From JAGBWK01 sp964462445 (GTDB taxonomy: Bacteria > Bacteroidota > Bacteroidia > Bacteroidales > Muribaculaceae): a stretch of 64,000 nt of DNA. The position numbers and the translations under genes are program-made. Positions within the stretch are counted from its first letter, which is position 1. Every line of letters starts with the position of its first letter. Positions 1 through 8,826 of this stretch are shown here, one piece after another. Under the pieces are notes generated by a model. The model searched no databases. It saw nothing but the letters and a program-made list of their open reading frames with translations, and was not told the origin of the DNA. The stretch covers positions 15,686-79,685 of the forward strand of contig CAYWXG010000002.1 in assembly GCA_964462445.1 (NCBI GenBank). The letters are read 5' to 3'.

Positions 1-1
1 C

Positions 2-292
2 TCATTCTACGATTCGCGATGGCGACAGCTCGACACAAAGAAGATGCTTCGCGTTCCTGCTCTTTCCGATTGGATAGGCAAAGTGTCGCGAGAGGAACGG
101 GCTGATATTGAAAATGCCCTACCGTTCCTTATGGTTGATGCTACGTTTAATCCTGCTACATTGACTCTGACATTTACTCCGATGATAGGTGATTATGTGG
201 CAACAGAAAATGTTGAGAAAGTAAAAAGTGCATTGGCTGAGCATCTCGAATATGTATGGTCGGGAAAGTCGTTTAAGCGAGTGAAGAAATGA
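2..292 (+). CDS. C-terminal fragment of an unidentified protein
   Basis: The reading frame is open from the window edge (first complete codon at base 2) to the TGA at 290-292, so this is the last 96 residues of a gene that begins outside the window; the ATG at 44 is probably internal. The fragment is soluble-looking, with alternating beta-type segments and an acidic/basic C-terminal helix ending SFKRVKK. I do not recognise the family. Its stop codon overlaps the xseA start as ATGA, which suggests translational coupling and one transcript with xseA-xseB. Confidence 0.6.
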   Translation, partial: SFYDSRWRQLDTKKMLRVPALSDWIGKVSREERADIENALPFLMVDATFNPATLTLTFTPMIGDYVATENVEKVKSALAEHLEYVWSGKSFKRVKK

Positions 293-1635
293 GAAAAAAA
301 CAATCCTCAGATACAGAAATGACCTTATTCGGCAACGTTGGAGGTGAATCGACAATGACTGTCACGCAACTATGTGATGCAGTTCAACAGCTTTTAAAAT
401 CACCAACCGTTACCGACAAATGGGTGGTTGGCGAACTCATTGATTTCAGTGTGCGCAACGGGCACTGCTATGCCGACTTGGTTGAAAAGGATGGCGAAGG
501 GAAAGCTTTGGCAAAAATTCCATTTCGAGTTTGGAACTATAAATATGATAGTCTTAATAAAAAGTTTCATGCTGCCACTAATCAGCAACTTGGTGCCGGT
601 CTTAAGGTGAGAGTTCGCGTAAAACCGAGCATGCATAAACTTTACGGGCTTTCAGTTATTGCCGACGATATTGACCCTGATTATACTATGGGCGATATGT
701 TGCGTCGACGGAGGGAGATCATTGAGCGACTCAATCGTGAAGGTATTTTGAATCTTAACAAGCAGTTGGCATGGCCCGACATTCCTACTCGTATTGCTGT
801 GATTTCTTCTCCTCTTGCTGCCGGATATGGCGACTTCCTTAATCAACTTTTTCTCAATGAGTCCCATATACGTTTTGATGTAAAACTTTATGAGGCAATC
901 ATGCAGGGGGAACGGGCTTGTCCCACAATACTTGCTGCTTTGGAGCAAATTGCCACCGATGCCCACCGATGGGATGCCGTGGTTATAATTCGCGGAGGCG
1001 GAGCTTCATTGGATTTGCAATGTTTTGATGATTACGACCTTGCCGCAGCTATTGCTCGTTTCCCATTGCCGGTAATTGTAGGTATTGGTCATGAACGAGA
1101 TGAAACGGTACTTGACTTCGTAGCCAATCGTCGTGTCAAAACACCTACTGCCGCTGCTGAGTTTTTTATCAAGCGAGGAGAGTCATTGCTTAACCGGCTA
1201 AACACTATTGGCAGTGCGCTACTGCAACGAGCCACTGATATAATGGCAGTGGAGAAAGAGCAACTTAGCTATTTCGAGGGGGTCATTTCGGTGTATCCGC
1301 TCAATGCCGTGCGACATGCCGACTCCCGTTTATCCAATAATATTAGCGTGTTGTCGACTGTTGCGTCTCGTCGCATTCTTCCGGCAATAGAAAAACTTAA
1401 TGCCTTGCAGTCGCAAATAGCACTTGCTGCCGGTGGGGCAGTAGTGTCATGTCGCGAGCGACTTAATTCAAGCGAGCGTCTGCTTAATGCGCTATCGCCG
1501 CAAGCTGTGTTGTCTCGCGGATACTCAGTGACACGTTGCAATGGTAGAATTGTAACCAATGCTACTGATTTGGCATCGGGCAGTCGACTGACCACTCAAC
1601 TTGCGTCAGGAGAAATAGCATCAATAGTAGAATAA
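289..1635 (+). CDS. xseA: Exodeoxyribonuclease VII large subunit
   Basis: Catalytic large subunit of exonuclease VII, a cytoplasmic enzyme that degrades single-stranded DNA from both ends in a complex with several small subunits. The 448 residues fit the family: an N-terminal OB-fold region (about 25-120) and the catalytic domain with RGGGASLDLQCFDD (from R235) and GIGHERDETVLDFVA (H268, E269), followed by KTPTAAAEF and a C-terminal helical region. The start is supported by the ATGA overlap with the upstream gene; the first 20 residues look variable, so an internal ATG is possible. xseB follows after 22 nt, the usual pairing. Confidence 0.95.
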   Translation: MRKKQSSDTEMTLFGNVGGESTMTVTQLCDAVQQLLKSPTVTDKWVVGELIDFSVRNGHCYADLVEKDGEGKALAKIPFRVWNYKYDSLNKKFHAATNQQLGAGLKVRVRVKPSMHKLYGLSVIADDIDPDYTMGDMLRRRREIIERLNREGILNLNKQLAWPDIPTRIAVISSPLAAGYGDFLNQLFLNESHIRFDVKLYEAIMQGERACPTILAALEQIATDAHRWDAVVIIRGGGASLDLQCFDDYDLAAAIARFPLPVIVGIGHERDETVLDFVANRRVKTPTAAAEFFIKRGESLLNRLNTIGSALLQRATDIMAVEKEQLSYFEGVISVYPLNAVRHADSRLSNNISVLSTVASRRILPAIEKLNALQSQIALAAGGAVVSCRERLNSSERLLNALSPQAVLSRGYSVTRCNGRIVTNATDLASGSRLTTQLASGEIASIVE

Positions 1636-1657
1636 AGAAAACAATAATCCAAATAAT

Positions 1658-1879
1658 ATGGAAGTACAGACCACCAACGTCAAAGAAATTTCATATCGCG
1701 AAGCAGTCAATGAACTCGACACTATATTACGAGAAATGCAAAGCGATAATTGCGATATAGACAAATTGTCGGCAATGACACGTCGAGCGACTGAGCTTAT
1801 CACAGAATGTCGCAATCGCTTGACTGCTACTGATGAAGAACTTCGAGGAATACTTGCTACCCTCACACCTAAAGCATAA
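1658..1879 (+). CDS. xseB: Exodeoxyribonuclease VII small subunit
   Basis: Small all-helical subunit (73 residues) that binds and activates XseA. The motif series SYREAVNELDTIL, DIDKLSAMTRRATELI and ECRNRL is typical of the family, as is the two-helix pattern. It lies 22 nt behind xseA on the same strand. No clear T-run terminator follows; a near-perfect palindrome lies at 1926-1948 before the convergent ispF. Confidence 0.93.
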   Translation: MEVQTTNVKEISYREAVNELDTILREMQSDNCDIDKLSAMTRRATELITECRNRLTATDEELRGILATLTPKA

Positions 1880-1925
1880 ATTATGCTCTAATATTATGGC
1901 CGAGAAGGGTGCGACTCATATGCAC

Positions 1926-1948
1926 AAGTATTTCTCGCGAGAATACTT
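1926..1948. repeat. Near-perfect palindrome between xseB and ispF
   Basis: The arms AAGTATT and AATACTT flank a self-complementary CTCGCGAG core with one unpaired T at 1933. There is no adjacent T-run on either strand, so it is not a standard terminator. It could serve as a weak convergent stop or a protein site; the sequence alone does not decide. Confidence 0.4.
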
Positions 1949-1994
1949 TTCGTAAGTAGTTCGCACGGTTTGTCAAGTATGGTTTCGGTAACGC

Positions 1995-2474
1995 CTAAGA
2001 TTTAATTAATAGGGCGGTAGCTTGAGCTGCAATTCCCTCTTTTCGTCCGGTAAATCCTAATTTCTCGGATGTAGTGGCTTTTACAGAAACGCGATTTTCG
2101 TTAATACGGAGGTCGGCAGCAAGCGTGGTAATCATTTGAGGGATAAAGGGAAGTAGTTTGGGGGCTTGCGCTATAATTGTGATGTCGACATTGGAAATTG
2201 TATACCCCTCGGAGTCAACCATTTCAACTACCTTGCGCAAGAGTACACGTGAGTCAACGCCACGATACTCTTCGGCGGTATCGGGGAAATGGAAGCCTAT
2301 ATCTCGCATTGCGAGCGCACCGAGAATAGCGTCGCAAAGTGCATGGATTGCCACATCGGCATCACTATGTCCCAATAATCCCAATTCGTAGGGGATTTTA
2401 ACTCCGCAAAGCCACAATTCACGCTCCGGAGCAAATCGGTGAACATCAAATCCGTTGCCTATTCTTATGTCCAT
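1995..2474 (-). CDS. ispF: 2-C-methyl-D-erythritol 2,4-cyclodiphosphate synthase
   Basis: Converts CDP-methylerythritol 2-phosphate to the cyclic diphosphate in the MEP isoprenoid pathway; a cytoplasmic trimer with zinc at subunit interfaces. The 159 residues match the family length. Visible are GNGFDVHRF (metal ligands D and H near residues 9-11), LGHSDADVAIHALCDAILGA, IGFHFPD and the C-terminal KATTSEKLGFTGRKEGIAAQA. It is last in a minus-strand gene string and starts 23 nt after the porV stop. Confidence 0.96.
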   Translation of the reverse strand: MDIRIGNGFDVHRFAPERELWLCGVKIPYELGLLGHSDADVAIHALCDAILGALAMRDIGFHFPDTAEEYRGVDSRVLLRKVVEMVDSEGYTISNVDITIIAQAPKLLPFIPQMITTLAADLRINENRVSVKATTSEKLGFTGRKEGIAAQATALLIKS

Positions 2475-2497
2475 TTGTAATGAATGTGTCGGAATTA

Positions 2498-3706
2498 TCA
2501 GCGTTTCCCAAGAAGTTCACGCAATCCGTCCATGTCAAACGACAACGAGAAACGTAGCGTTTGGTCAAGTGGTGATTGTTGTGCTGTAGCAATCATGTAT
2601 GACGCATCAAGACGAAGTACATTGAGGGAGAATCCCGCTCCGATACCGAAATATTGGCGATTGCCTTTAAATTGGCTCTCGTGGTAGTAACCGGCACGGA
2701 GGAAGAACTGCTGATTGTATGAGTATTCGGCTCCCAAAGAGTAGGTTATTTCGCGCAATTCTTCTTTCATGCCACCGGGAGCATCGGAGAATGATTTGAA
2801 TATACCTGAGATAGGTGACATATCTTGCCACTCTTGCAAAGCTTCGAGATATTGGCGCTCACCTTCAGCATCGTCGGAATAGTCACTTTCTCGCGGACGT
2901 GTTGGTACTAACAACTTATTGAGGTCGAGTGAGATAGCAAGGTTGTGATAATCGGCAAGGGGGAACAAGAATGTTGTTCCAAGGCGAAGGTTGGTAGGTA
3001 AGAATGCCGGGTCTTCTCCATTGTTATAGTCGATTTTCGTACCGATATTTGAGATGTTCCATCCCCATGACCATTGACATTCGTTGCGCCCTACGATGGG
3101 GTAGAAGGTATAATAACCGGAGATGTCGGCTGCAAATGCCGAAGCCCCTGAAGTTTGGTCGCCGGCATATGAGTTGGAAAATCCAAGATCGGAATAGATG
3201 TAGCGGAATACTACCCCCATAGAATATTTTTCAGATAGTTTGCGTGAGTAGCCCACGTCGACAGCCATTTCGTAGGGGTTGAGGCTTTGCGTCGTAATAT
3301 TGGAGGGGTCGGAAGATGTGACCTCGCCGAGAGAGAAATAGCGAAGAGATGCCGAAATTGCTTGATTGTCGTTTGACCCCAATTTCCAATAACCCGATAC
3401 ATTGGCAAGGAAAATGTCGTTGACAAGTTTACGAAGCCAAGGTGTGTAACTCAATGAAACTCCACCTTGTGAGTAGGCAAATGCATACTTTGAGGGGTTC
3501 CAAAATTGAGAATTGACATCGGGGTCGGTCGCAACACCAAGGTCGCCCATCGATGCTCCGCGAGCATCAGGCGCGATGGAGAGGGACGTAACACCCGTTT
3601 CAATCGGGTTGAATTCATTCTTGATATTGTCATCGGCTTTTGCCTGGCCTACAACTAAGAGACATGCAACGCCGAGAATTGTAGATTTTAAAAGAGTTGT
3701 TTTCAT
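2498..3706 (-). CDS. porV: Type IX secretion outer-membrane protein PorV (LptO)
   Basis: Outer-membrane beta-barrel of the type IX secretion system; in Porphyromonas it collects cargo from the SprA translocon and delivers it to the PorU sortase. The 402 residues begin with a signal peptide (cut near GQAKA) and carry the family's opening: TSLSIAPDARGASMGDLGVA followed by NSQFWNPSKYAFAYSQ. The rest alternates in barrel fashion and ends with a short charged tail after RFSLSFDMDGL. It follows porU by 92 nt on the same strand; the pairing supports both calls. No cargo with a clear C-terminal sorting domain other than PorU itself was noticed in the window. Confidence 0.93.
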   Translation of the reverse strand: MKTTLLKSTILGVACLLVVGQAKADDNIKNEFNPIETGVTSLSIAPDARGASMGDLGVATDPDVNSQFWNPSKYAFAYSQGGVSLSYTPWLRKLVNDIFLANVSGYWKLGSNDNQAISASLRYFSLGEVTSSDPSNITTQSLNPYEMAVDVGYSRKLSEKYSMGVVFRYIYSDLGFSNSYAGDQTSGASAFAADISGYYTFYPIVGRNECQWSWGWNISNIGTKIDYNNGEDPAFLPTNLRLGTTFLFPLADYHNLAISLDLNKLLVPTRPRESDYSDDAEGERQYLEALQEWQDMSPISGIFKSFSDAPGGMKEELREITYSLGAEYSYNQQFFLRAGYYHESQFKGNRQYFGIGAGFSLNVLRLDASYMIATAQQSPLDQTLRFSLSFDMDGLRELLGKR

Positions 3707-3798
3707 ATAATAGTATAACTCTAAAATCTGAATTTTATTGTATGTGACAATGTTAAATTCAAAATTTACCCTTAGCCACTTTTTTTAATAACATTAAA

Positions 3799-6700
3799 TC
3801 AAGGTTTCTGTACGACGATTATTTCAATCTTCGGAGTATGTCCGTATAGACTTCCACCTTTGCATAGAGCATATGTACGATATGTTCCATCAGTGACCAA
3901 ATTGCCTTCGTTGTCGGTTAAATCCCATTCAAATGGGAAGCTGACATTTTCGCGTGAATAAACCGTATTTCCCCTATTATCCTCGATGATTAATTTTCCG
4001 ATTGGTGTTTCGGGGAATTGATGAGTCAACCCGATAGTAGCCTGCACACGAGCCGGCTCCTCTTCCACTGTCAATTTTGCATTTGCAGAAGAATTGTTTA
4101 CGGTAAACTCTATTTCGCGAGAAGAGGTATTGCCTGCATTGTCGGCAATATAGAGGGTAAGTGAATGTCGGCCGTCGGTCAATGATGTTAAAGGGTAGGT
4201 GATATTGATAGTGCCATCGCCATTGTTGACCATTGCAGTGCCGACGATAGTATGATTGATCGTGTTATCAATTAAAATTCGGCAATTATTCCCTATTGTA
4301 CCTGTCGAATTGCATATGCCGCTTTCATCGTCGGAAACTGAGGCATAGACAGTAAAGTCTTGGCTGACGATGTCGCCGCATATGAAGTCGGGACTATTTA
4401 TATATAGAGATTCGATTTCCGGGGCAGTGATGTCGCTTGGAGTAGATGGTGCGGATGCTACATCGCATAGTAGAGCTGTTGTGTAGGTTGTAGCAACTTC
4501 GCTGTTGTCGGGCAACACGGCAGTGATTGTTGCTCGATTATAATCACCTATGCGAATAGGCATTGGAGGGGTAAATTTAATGCTAAAACGTCCATTGACC
4601 ACTTTTGCAAATGTTTCAACCAACACATCTTCATCAACGTGCACTTTTAATAAATCAGCCCCATCTTCAGTGTCGAGTGAATGTTCTAATGGGGAGTTGT
4701 ATACCGACAAGATGACATTTCCATTAAATTCAGCCCAAGGAGTTCCCGCTATCTCAGGATTCTCAACATATCCGGAGATGGTGTTTTCGATTAATGGAGT
4801 TATCTTATGATATGCCTCTTGATTGTTGAATGCCTCATTATTGATATTTTCGATTGCAATATTGTGACTGGAAAAGAATAAAGGCAATGCGGGGTCGCCA
4901 CAGAGGTTGTAGCACGACGTATTAACCATAAGGTCTTCATTGTCGATATATTGCTCATGAATCTGATTTCTCGACAATCTGAAAATGTCGCCGGTTGTGG
5001 TCCCTTTCGGAGCTTTTGAATATATTTCGGCAAGAGTTTCCGATAAGGTTTCGTTTTTATCTTGAAACACTTCACGACAAGCTCCGACAACGGCTATCAT
5101 GCCACCATTGCTTTGCAATACCATATCTTGGGCAAGTGATTGCTCAAGACAATCAAAAGTGTAAGAACGGCAAGTTGCAAGCATGGCAAATGGGTAAAAA
5201 CCATATTTAGTATTGTGGACGTCGGTTAAATGATAAAGATCATACCAGCCTAAAAAATCGGGTTTCCCATGACCGGTGTAGTTGACATATGATACGCCAC
5301 GTTTAAGTGCTTGAAGAATGGCATTTTTTAGATATGTGGCTTTTCCGTTTTTCAATGGATATAGTGACCCATACCCCTTGATGAGTGTTATACCCTGTTT
5401 GTTGGAGGTGAAAGAGTTTGCCGTATATTCAGCACTTATTGTGTGAGAGTTTAAATCTACTTGGTCGGCCAATAACAGTACGCGTTGGTAGATGTCGGTT
5501 GTAGGTGTAGATGTGAGATATTGTTTAACCTTTTCTACGGCTTTTGTTGCTTGAACTTTATCGACAACGGGAATACGTCCTACGTTGATGTGCTGTACAT
5601 TGTTGATAAATTCACCATTAGAAGGAGGCGTGTCATTCATCATGCCGAAATAAGCGTCGCAAGAGTAGGCTTTCGTAACTTCTGACATTAAATCGATATT
5701 CGTGGTGCCATAGTTGAGCAATAACGCTCCGCGTTCTTTGAAGGAAGCTCCTGTTTCGGTCAATCCGCGATTGTCGAAAAATGCGCCTCCAAAAAGTAAC
5801 AAATGTTTCATCTTCCCGGGATTGCGGTCGTAGAACATTTTTACCGCTTTTCGTATGCCCCAAAGCGAGGGGGTGCCGGAAGAAAATTCATTAAAAATCT
5901 TATTTTGTGTTAGTACTAAAACATCTTGTCCCAAATAATCGCGGTGGATTTGTGCTAATTGTTCTGCTTCATCGACAAAGGCATCAGCCGTCAATATCAC
6001 CATATCGGGGACATCATAGGAATGAATATTCTGATTTTCAATTTCTTCGACGTATTCTACCGCAAGATGCTCTTTATTGGGGTCGAAGGCAATTGCGCGA
6101 TGTGCTTTTGCTGTATTGCTATTTACATTGTATGCTTCATTGGTGGTGTAATACAACACTCCGCTTGTAAGATAGGATGTTCGGTGTGAACACACTTCAT
6201 GCGCTCTGTCAACTTTCCATATCAGTACATCTTTATTTGCTTCGGTGAGTTTAACCACTCTGCCATTCTCGAGTGAGCTTGCGCATATTAGCATCGAAGC
6301 ACGGTCACCGAACACATTTGATTGCTGATAAGCAAAAGCCATTCGGTCGAGAGCTGCGTATGTAAAGGATGAATTAGTGGCGGGAGCAATAGTAGCGTCA
6401 AATGAAGTCGTCTCACGAGGCATTGATAATGCAAGGTAGGAGTCGGGGTATGATGCGTTGGAACTGAATTTGATTCGGTCGCTTGAGTTATCCAAATTTA
6501 TGTTTTTTGACGTGATTTCACCGCAGTGGGGATAAGTAAGCGTAAAAGTAAGATTGCTGCCGGCACCAACCACCACATCGTGCAGTATCACTTTTGAATA
6601 TGTGGCGGCACTGCTATCAAAATATAAATGATTGATTGGTACGGAAAATTTAATTGTGTCGGCAGATTGTGAAATATCTCGACCGAAATAATTTTGTCCT

Positions 6701-7266
6701 TGTTTTGCCGGATTCCCAACCTCTTCTTCTATAGCTGATACTTCCCAATGTGATTCTAAATAAGGCAATGAAGTAAGGGGTTTATAGGGGATTTTTGTAT
6801 GCTCTTTGATAGGTTGAGAATCGGTTATGAAATAATATCCGGCATCAGCTGCATGATTGCGCTCAATATCCGGGCACACGGTAATTAATGCTGATTTGCC
6901 GGGGAAGTATACTAAATTAATGCGATAGTTGGCTTCTCCATAAAAAAGCAATCGGTCTTGGCGATATTCTACTAATTGTTGTGGAAGGTCGTCGGGGGTA
7001 CTCTCATCGAGCAATTCAGGCACTCCTGCAACACCGCCAAAGCCATATACCGTTACTTTCGATGGGTCGTCAAACCCCCACTCTTTAAGCTGTTGGTGAG
7101 TAATCTGTTGTATTCCCGACTCCTTGACGCGTATTTTTACCCAGCGTCCGGTCGATAATACTGAAGATGGGTTATAATAACTGGCATTGGCAGCTGAAGT
7201 TGTGGACATTCCGATAAAGCCGCAAAGCAATGCGACAATCATTCGTGTTATGTTCCGGTAGAGCAT
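3799..7266 (-). CDS. porU: Type IX secretion system sortase PorU
   Basis: Cell-surface gingipain-like C25 peptidase that removes the C-terminal signal of type IX cargo and attaches the cargo to A-LPS. At 1155 residues the size is right. An N-terminal signal peptide (about 1-26) is followed by a beta-rich prodomain-like region, then the caspase-like catalytic domain with the His in VNYTGHGKPDF (H666) and the Cys in ATCRSYTFD (C699). After it come Ig-like modules and a C-terminal domain (GNTVYSRENVSFPFEWDLTD through IEIIVVQKP) of the FlgD-like/CTD type. Its start is 43 nt behind the FAA-hydrolase-like gene, so it may be read from upstream as well as from its own promoter. Confidence 0.95.
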   Translation of the reverse strand: MLYRNITRMIVALLCGFIGMSTTSAANASYYNPSSVLSTGRWVKIRVKESGIQQITHQQLKEWGFDDPSKVTVYGFGGVAGVPELLDESTPDDLPQQLVEYRQDRLLFYGEANYRINLVYFPGKSALITVCPDIERNHAADAGYYFITDSQPIKEHTKIPYKPLTSLPYLESHWEVSAIEEEVGNPAKQGQNYFGRDISQSADTIKFSVPINHLYFDSSAATYSKVILHDVVVGAGSNLTFTLTYPHCGEITSKNINLDNSSDRIKFSSNASYPDSYLALSMPRETTSFDATIAPATNSSFTYAALDRMAFAYQQSNVFGDRASMLICASSLENGRVVKLTEANKDVLIWKVDRAHEVCSHRTSYLTSGVLYYTTNEAYNVNSNTAKAHRAIAFDPNKEHLAVEYVEEIENQNIHSYDVPDMVILTADAFVDEAEQLAQIHRDYLGQDVLVLTQNKIFNEFSSGTPSLWGIRKAVKMFYDRNPGKMKHLLLFGGAFFDNRGLTETGASFKERGALLLNYGTTNIDLMSEVTKAYSCDAYFGMMNDTPPSNGEFINNVQHINVGRIPVVDKVQATKAVEKVKQYLTSTPTTDIYQRVLLLADQVDLNSHTISAEYTANSFTSNKQGITLIKGYGSLYPLKNGKATYLKNAILQALKRGVSYVNYTGHGKPDFLGWYDLYHLTDVHNTKYGFYPFAMLATCRSYTFDCLEQSLAQDMVLQSNGGMIAVVGACREVFQDKNETLSETLAEIYSKAPKGTTTGDIFRLSRNQIHEQYIDNEDLMVNTSCYNLCGDPALPLFFSSHNIAIENINNEAFNNQEAYHKITPLIENTISGYVENPEIAGTPWAEFNGNVILSVYNSPLEHSLDTEDGADLLKVHVDEDVLVETFAKVVNGRFSIKFTPPMPIRIGDYNRATITAVLPDNSEVATTYTTALLCDVASAPSTPSDITAPEIESLYINSPDFICGDIVSQDFTVYASVSDDESGICNSTGTIGNNCRILIDNTINHTIVGTAMVNNGDGTINITYPLTSLTDGRHSLTLYIADNAGNTSSREIEFTVNNSSANAKLTVEEEPARVQATIGLTHQFPETPIGKLIIEDNRGNTVYSRENVSFPFEWDLTDNEGNLVTDGTYRTYALCKGGSLYGHTPKIEIIVVQKP

Positions 7267-7309
7267 AGCTGTTATGTGACTTAAATTATTGGTCTGGATA
7301 ATAGTATTA

Positions 7310-7876
7310 TTACTTTACATTGAAGTGGAGCACTGATTGGCCGTTGATTTGGGCGTCAATGCGGTCCCCAATGTTGATATCGCAACTAAAAAGTGGCATT
7401 GGAGGGATGATGATATCTCCGGTTTTTATCATCATAACTTTGCTTAATACATTGATTGCTTTAGTAATAGGTGGATTTATGCTACCAAATGTCACGCATT
7501 GAGGCATAGTGATATCAACAGATTTAATATTAGCGACATCAATCCATGAGCCTATGGCTAATCCACCATCAAACCCCGTTGCCCATGCCGACCAGTTTTC
7601 GGTGTTGCTCCCCTCAGGTTTTACAATGTCGAGAGGAACAAAACGAACGCATAGCGTCATCATGTCGTAGTAACGCGGCGCAAATTTTTCAGATATAGAC
7701 TTGCCTAAACGACACATTAGGTATCCTACCATAAAGTCGCAACGCCAACGTTTCGATAATTCGGGAAGAAACACCGGGCGATTGTCGCGCACAACCGATG
7801 AGTCCGTAGTCAAAATAAGTGACGGGTGCTCGGCTCTGCTTTTATCTCCGAAGTCTCTAAGTTCAAGTATCTTCAT
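7310..7876 (-). CDS. Fumarylacetoacetate-hydrolase-like protein
   Basis: The 188 residues resemble the C-terminal domain of the FAA hydrolase family (C-C bond hydrolases, decarboxylases and isomerases acting on 2-oxo-acid chains). The clearest trace is the C-terminal stretch with KTGDIIIPPMPLFSCDINIGD and the preceding WSAWATGFDGGLAIGSW region. The substrate cannot be told, and the metal-binding acidic triad is not obvious to me, so activity is uncertain. I chose the ATG at 7876: it leaves 31 nt after rex and has a purine-rich run just upstream. A start at 7939 would overlap rex and translate the AAG/AAC repeat as Arg and Thr runs. Confidence 0.6.
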   Translation of the reverse strand: MKILELRDFGDKSRAEHPSLILTTDSSVVRDNRPVFLPELSKRWRCDFMVGYLMCRLGKSISEKFAPRYYDMMTLCVRFVPLDIVKPEGSNTENWSAWATGFDGGLAIGSWIDVANIKSVDITMPQCVTFGSINPPITKAINVLSKVMMIKTGDIIIPPMPLFSCDINIGDRIDAQINGQSVLHFNVK

Positions 7877-7880
7877 GTCT

Positions 7881-7905
7881 GTTGTTGTTGTTCTTCTTCT
7901 TCTTG
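7881..7905. repeat. Trinucleotide repeat between rex and the next gene
   Basis: About four GTT units are followed by about four CTT units on the plus strand; on the coding (minus) strand this is a run of AAG then AAC directly ahead of the 7876 start codon. The purine-rich part may act as the ribosome-binding region. Confidence 0.6.
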
Positions 7906-7907
7906 TT

Positions 7908-8573
7908 TTACAACTCGTTTTGACGTTTTTGTGCATCAAGCCTATTGTACATCACGGCCAAGTGTGCATATATTGAAGTGTTGGAGATGACAATGCCACG
8001 AGGTGCACGAATACGATAGGGGGTAAAGTTCCACAACGCTTTAACACCGGCCTTTATCAGCCGGTCGGCACCCTCTTGCGCGTGGTCGACAGGAAGAGTG
8101 ATAATGCCCACCTCAACGTTGAGTTTCGTGATTGTTGTTTCAAGCATTGAGTTATCGAGCACAGGAACGCCGCAAGTAGTTTTGCCAACAACGTCCTTAT
8201 TGATATCAAAGCCGGCAACAATATTCAATCCATAATTAGCGAGCCCGGAGTCATGTATTAATGACCCTCCAAGCGATCCAACGCCCAACACTACGGCGTT
8301 ATGACGGCGCTTAAATCCTAAGAACTCCTGAAGCTCATGGTGTAACTGCTTAACTTCATATCCGATGCGTGTCTTCCCTTTTATATTAAGCCATGATAAA
8401 TCTTTGGCTATTTGCGATGCATCGACATTAAGCTCGCGAGATATTGCTGTTGACGAGACATATTCTATGCCACGCTCATCAAGAAGCGTTACATATGCCA
8501 AATACCATGGCAAACGTCGCAACGCCGGCTCCGGTATCATTGTTTTGTCAATATTTTTGATTGTAGTAGCCAT
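7908..8573 (-). CDS. rex: Redox-sensing transcriptional repressor Rex
   Basis: Rex dimers bind DNA when NADH/NAD+ is low and release it when NADH is high, controlling fermentation and respiration genes. The 221 residues show the winged-helix N-terminal domain (PEPALRRLPWYLAYV, then SSTAISRELNVDASQIAKDL) and a Rossmann domain with GVGSLG at 97-102. The C-terminal YAHLAVMYNRL is the swapped helix of the family. A TATCTTTG -7 box on the minus strand at 8588-8595 gives a very short leader; a stronger promoter lies further up at 8796-8826 with a hairpin terminator between. Confidence 0.95.
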   Translation of the reverse strand: MATTIKNIDKTMIPEPALRRLPWYLAYVTLLDERGIEYVSSTAISRELNVDASQIAKDLSWLNIKGKTRIGYEVKQLHHELQEFLGFKRRHNAVVLGVGSLGGSLIHDSGLANYGLNIVAGFDINKDVVGKTTCGVPVLDNSMLETTITKLNVEVGIITLPVDHAQEGADRLIKAGVKALWNFTPYRIRAPRGIVISNTSIYAHLAVMYNRLDAQKRQNEL

Positions 8574-8714
8574 AATACTTCAACTTGCAAAGATACAAAA
8601 AAATGTGATAATGAGGCTCTTTGTGGATTAAAAATGTGATTTAATCTGTTATTATGCAATTTTTTAATATGTAATTAGATTTGATAGTTGAGTGAAGTGT
8701 ATAATCTTGTCTTA

Positions 8715-8790
8715 TATAAAAATAGCGCTGTGACTATTTTCTCAAACTGTCGCAGCGCTATGTTATTTTAAACAATAGCTTATAATTATC
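8715..8790 (-). ncRNA. Candidate small RNA or rex leader attenuator
   Basis: A promoter with both Bacteroidetes elements (8796-8826) would start minus-strand RNA near 8790, and a hairpin followed by ATTTTTATA ends at about 8715. That predicts a product of about 75 nt. If the hairpin is leaky or switchable, the same RNA would be the 5' leader of rex, whose start codon is 142 nt further on. No open frame of note lies in it. This is inference from signal placement only. Confidence 0.4.
8723..8760 (-). terminator. Hairpin terminator in the rex upstream region
   Basis: The arms TAGCGCTG-t-GAC and GTC-g-CAGCGCTA pair with one internal mismatch around a 14-nt loop. The minus-strand side continues ATTTTTATA, a better T-run than the plus side (TGTTATTTT). 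No annotated gene ends here. Confidence 0.6.
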
Positions 8791-8795
8791 CGATG

Positions 8796-8826
8796 CAAAA
8801 TTACTACAATTGTTCACCATAACAAA
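8796..8826 (-). promoter_or_regulatory. Promoter reading toward rex
   Basis: Minus strand: TTTG at 8823-8826, 19 nt, then TAATTTTG at 8796-8803, matching the Bacteroidetes -33/-7 consensus. The -33 box overlaps both the TTGTT-6-AACAA repeat at 8810-8825 and the AAATACCTA inverted repeat, so a regulator could act here. Confidence 0.5.
8810..8825. promoter_or_regulatory. Possible Rex-like operator
   Basis: TTGTT-CACCAT-AACAA has the half sites of a Rex box (TTGTnA...TnACAA) but they are 2 nt closer than in the usual 18-bp site. It overlaps the -33 element of the promoter pointing at rex, the right place for autoregulation. The spacing defect keeps confidence low. Confidence 0.25.
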
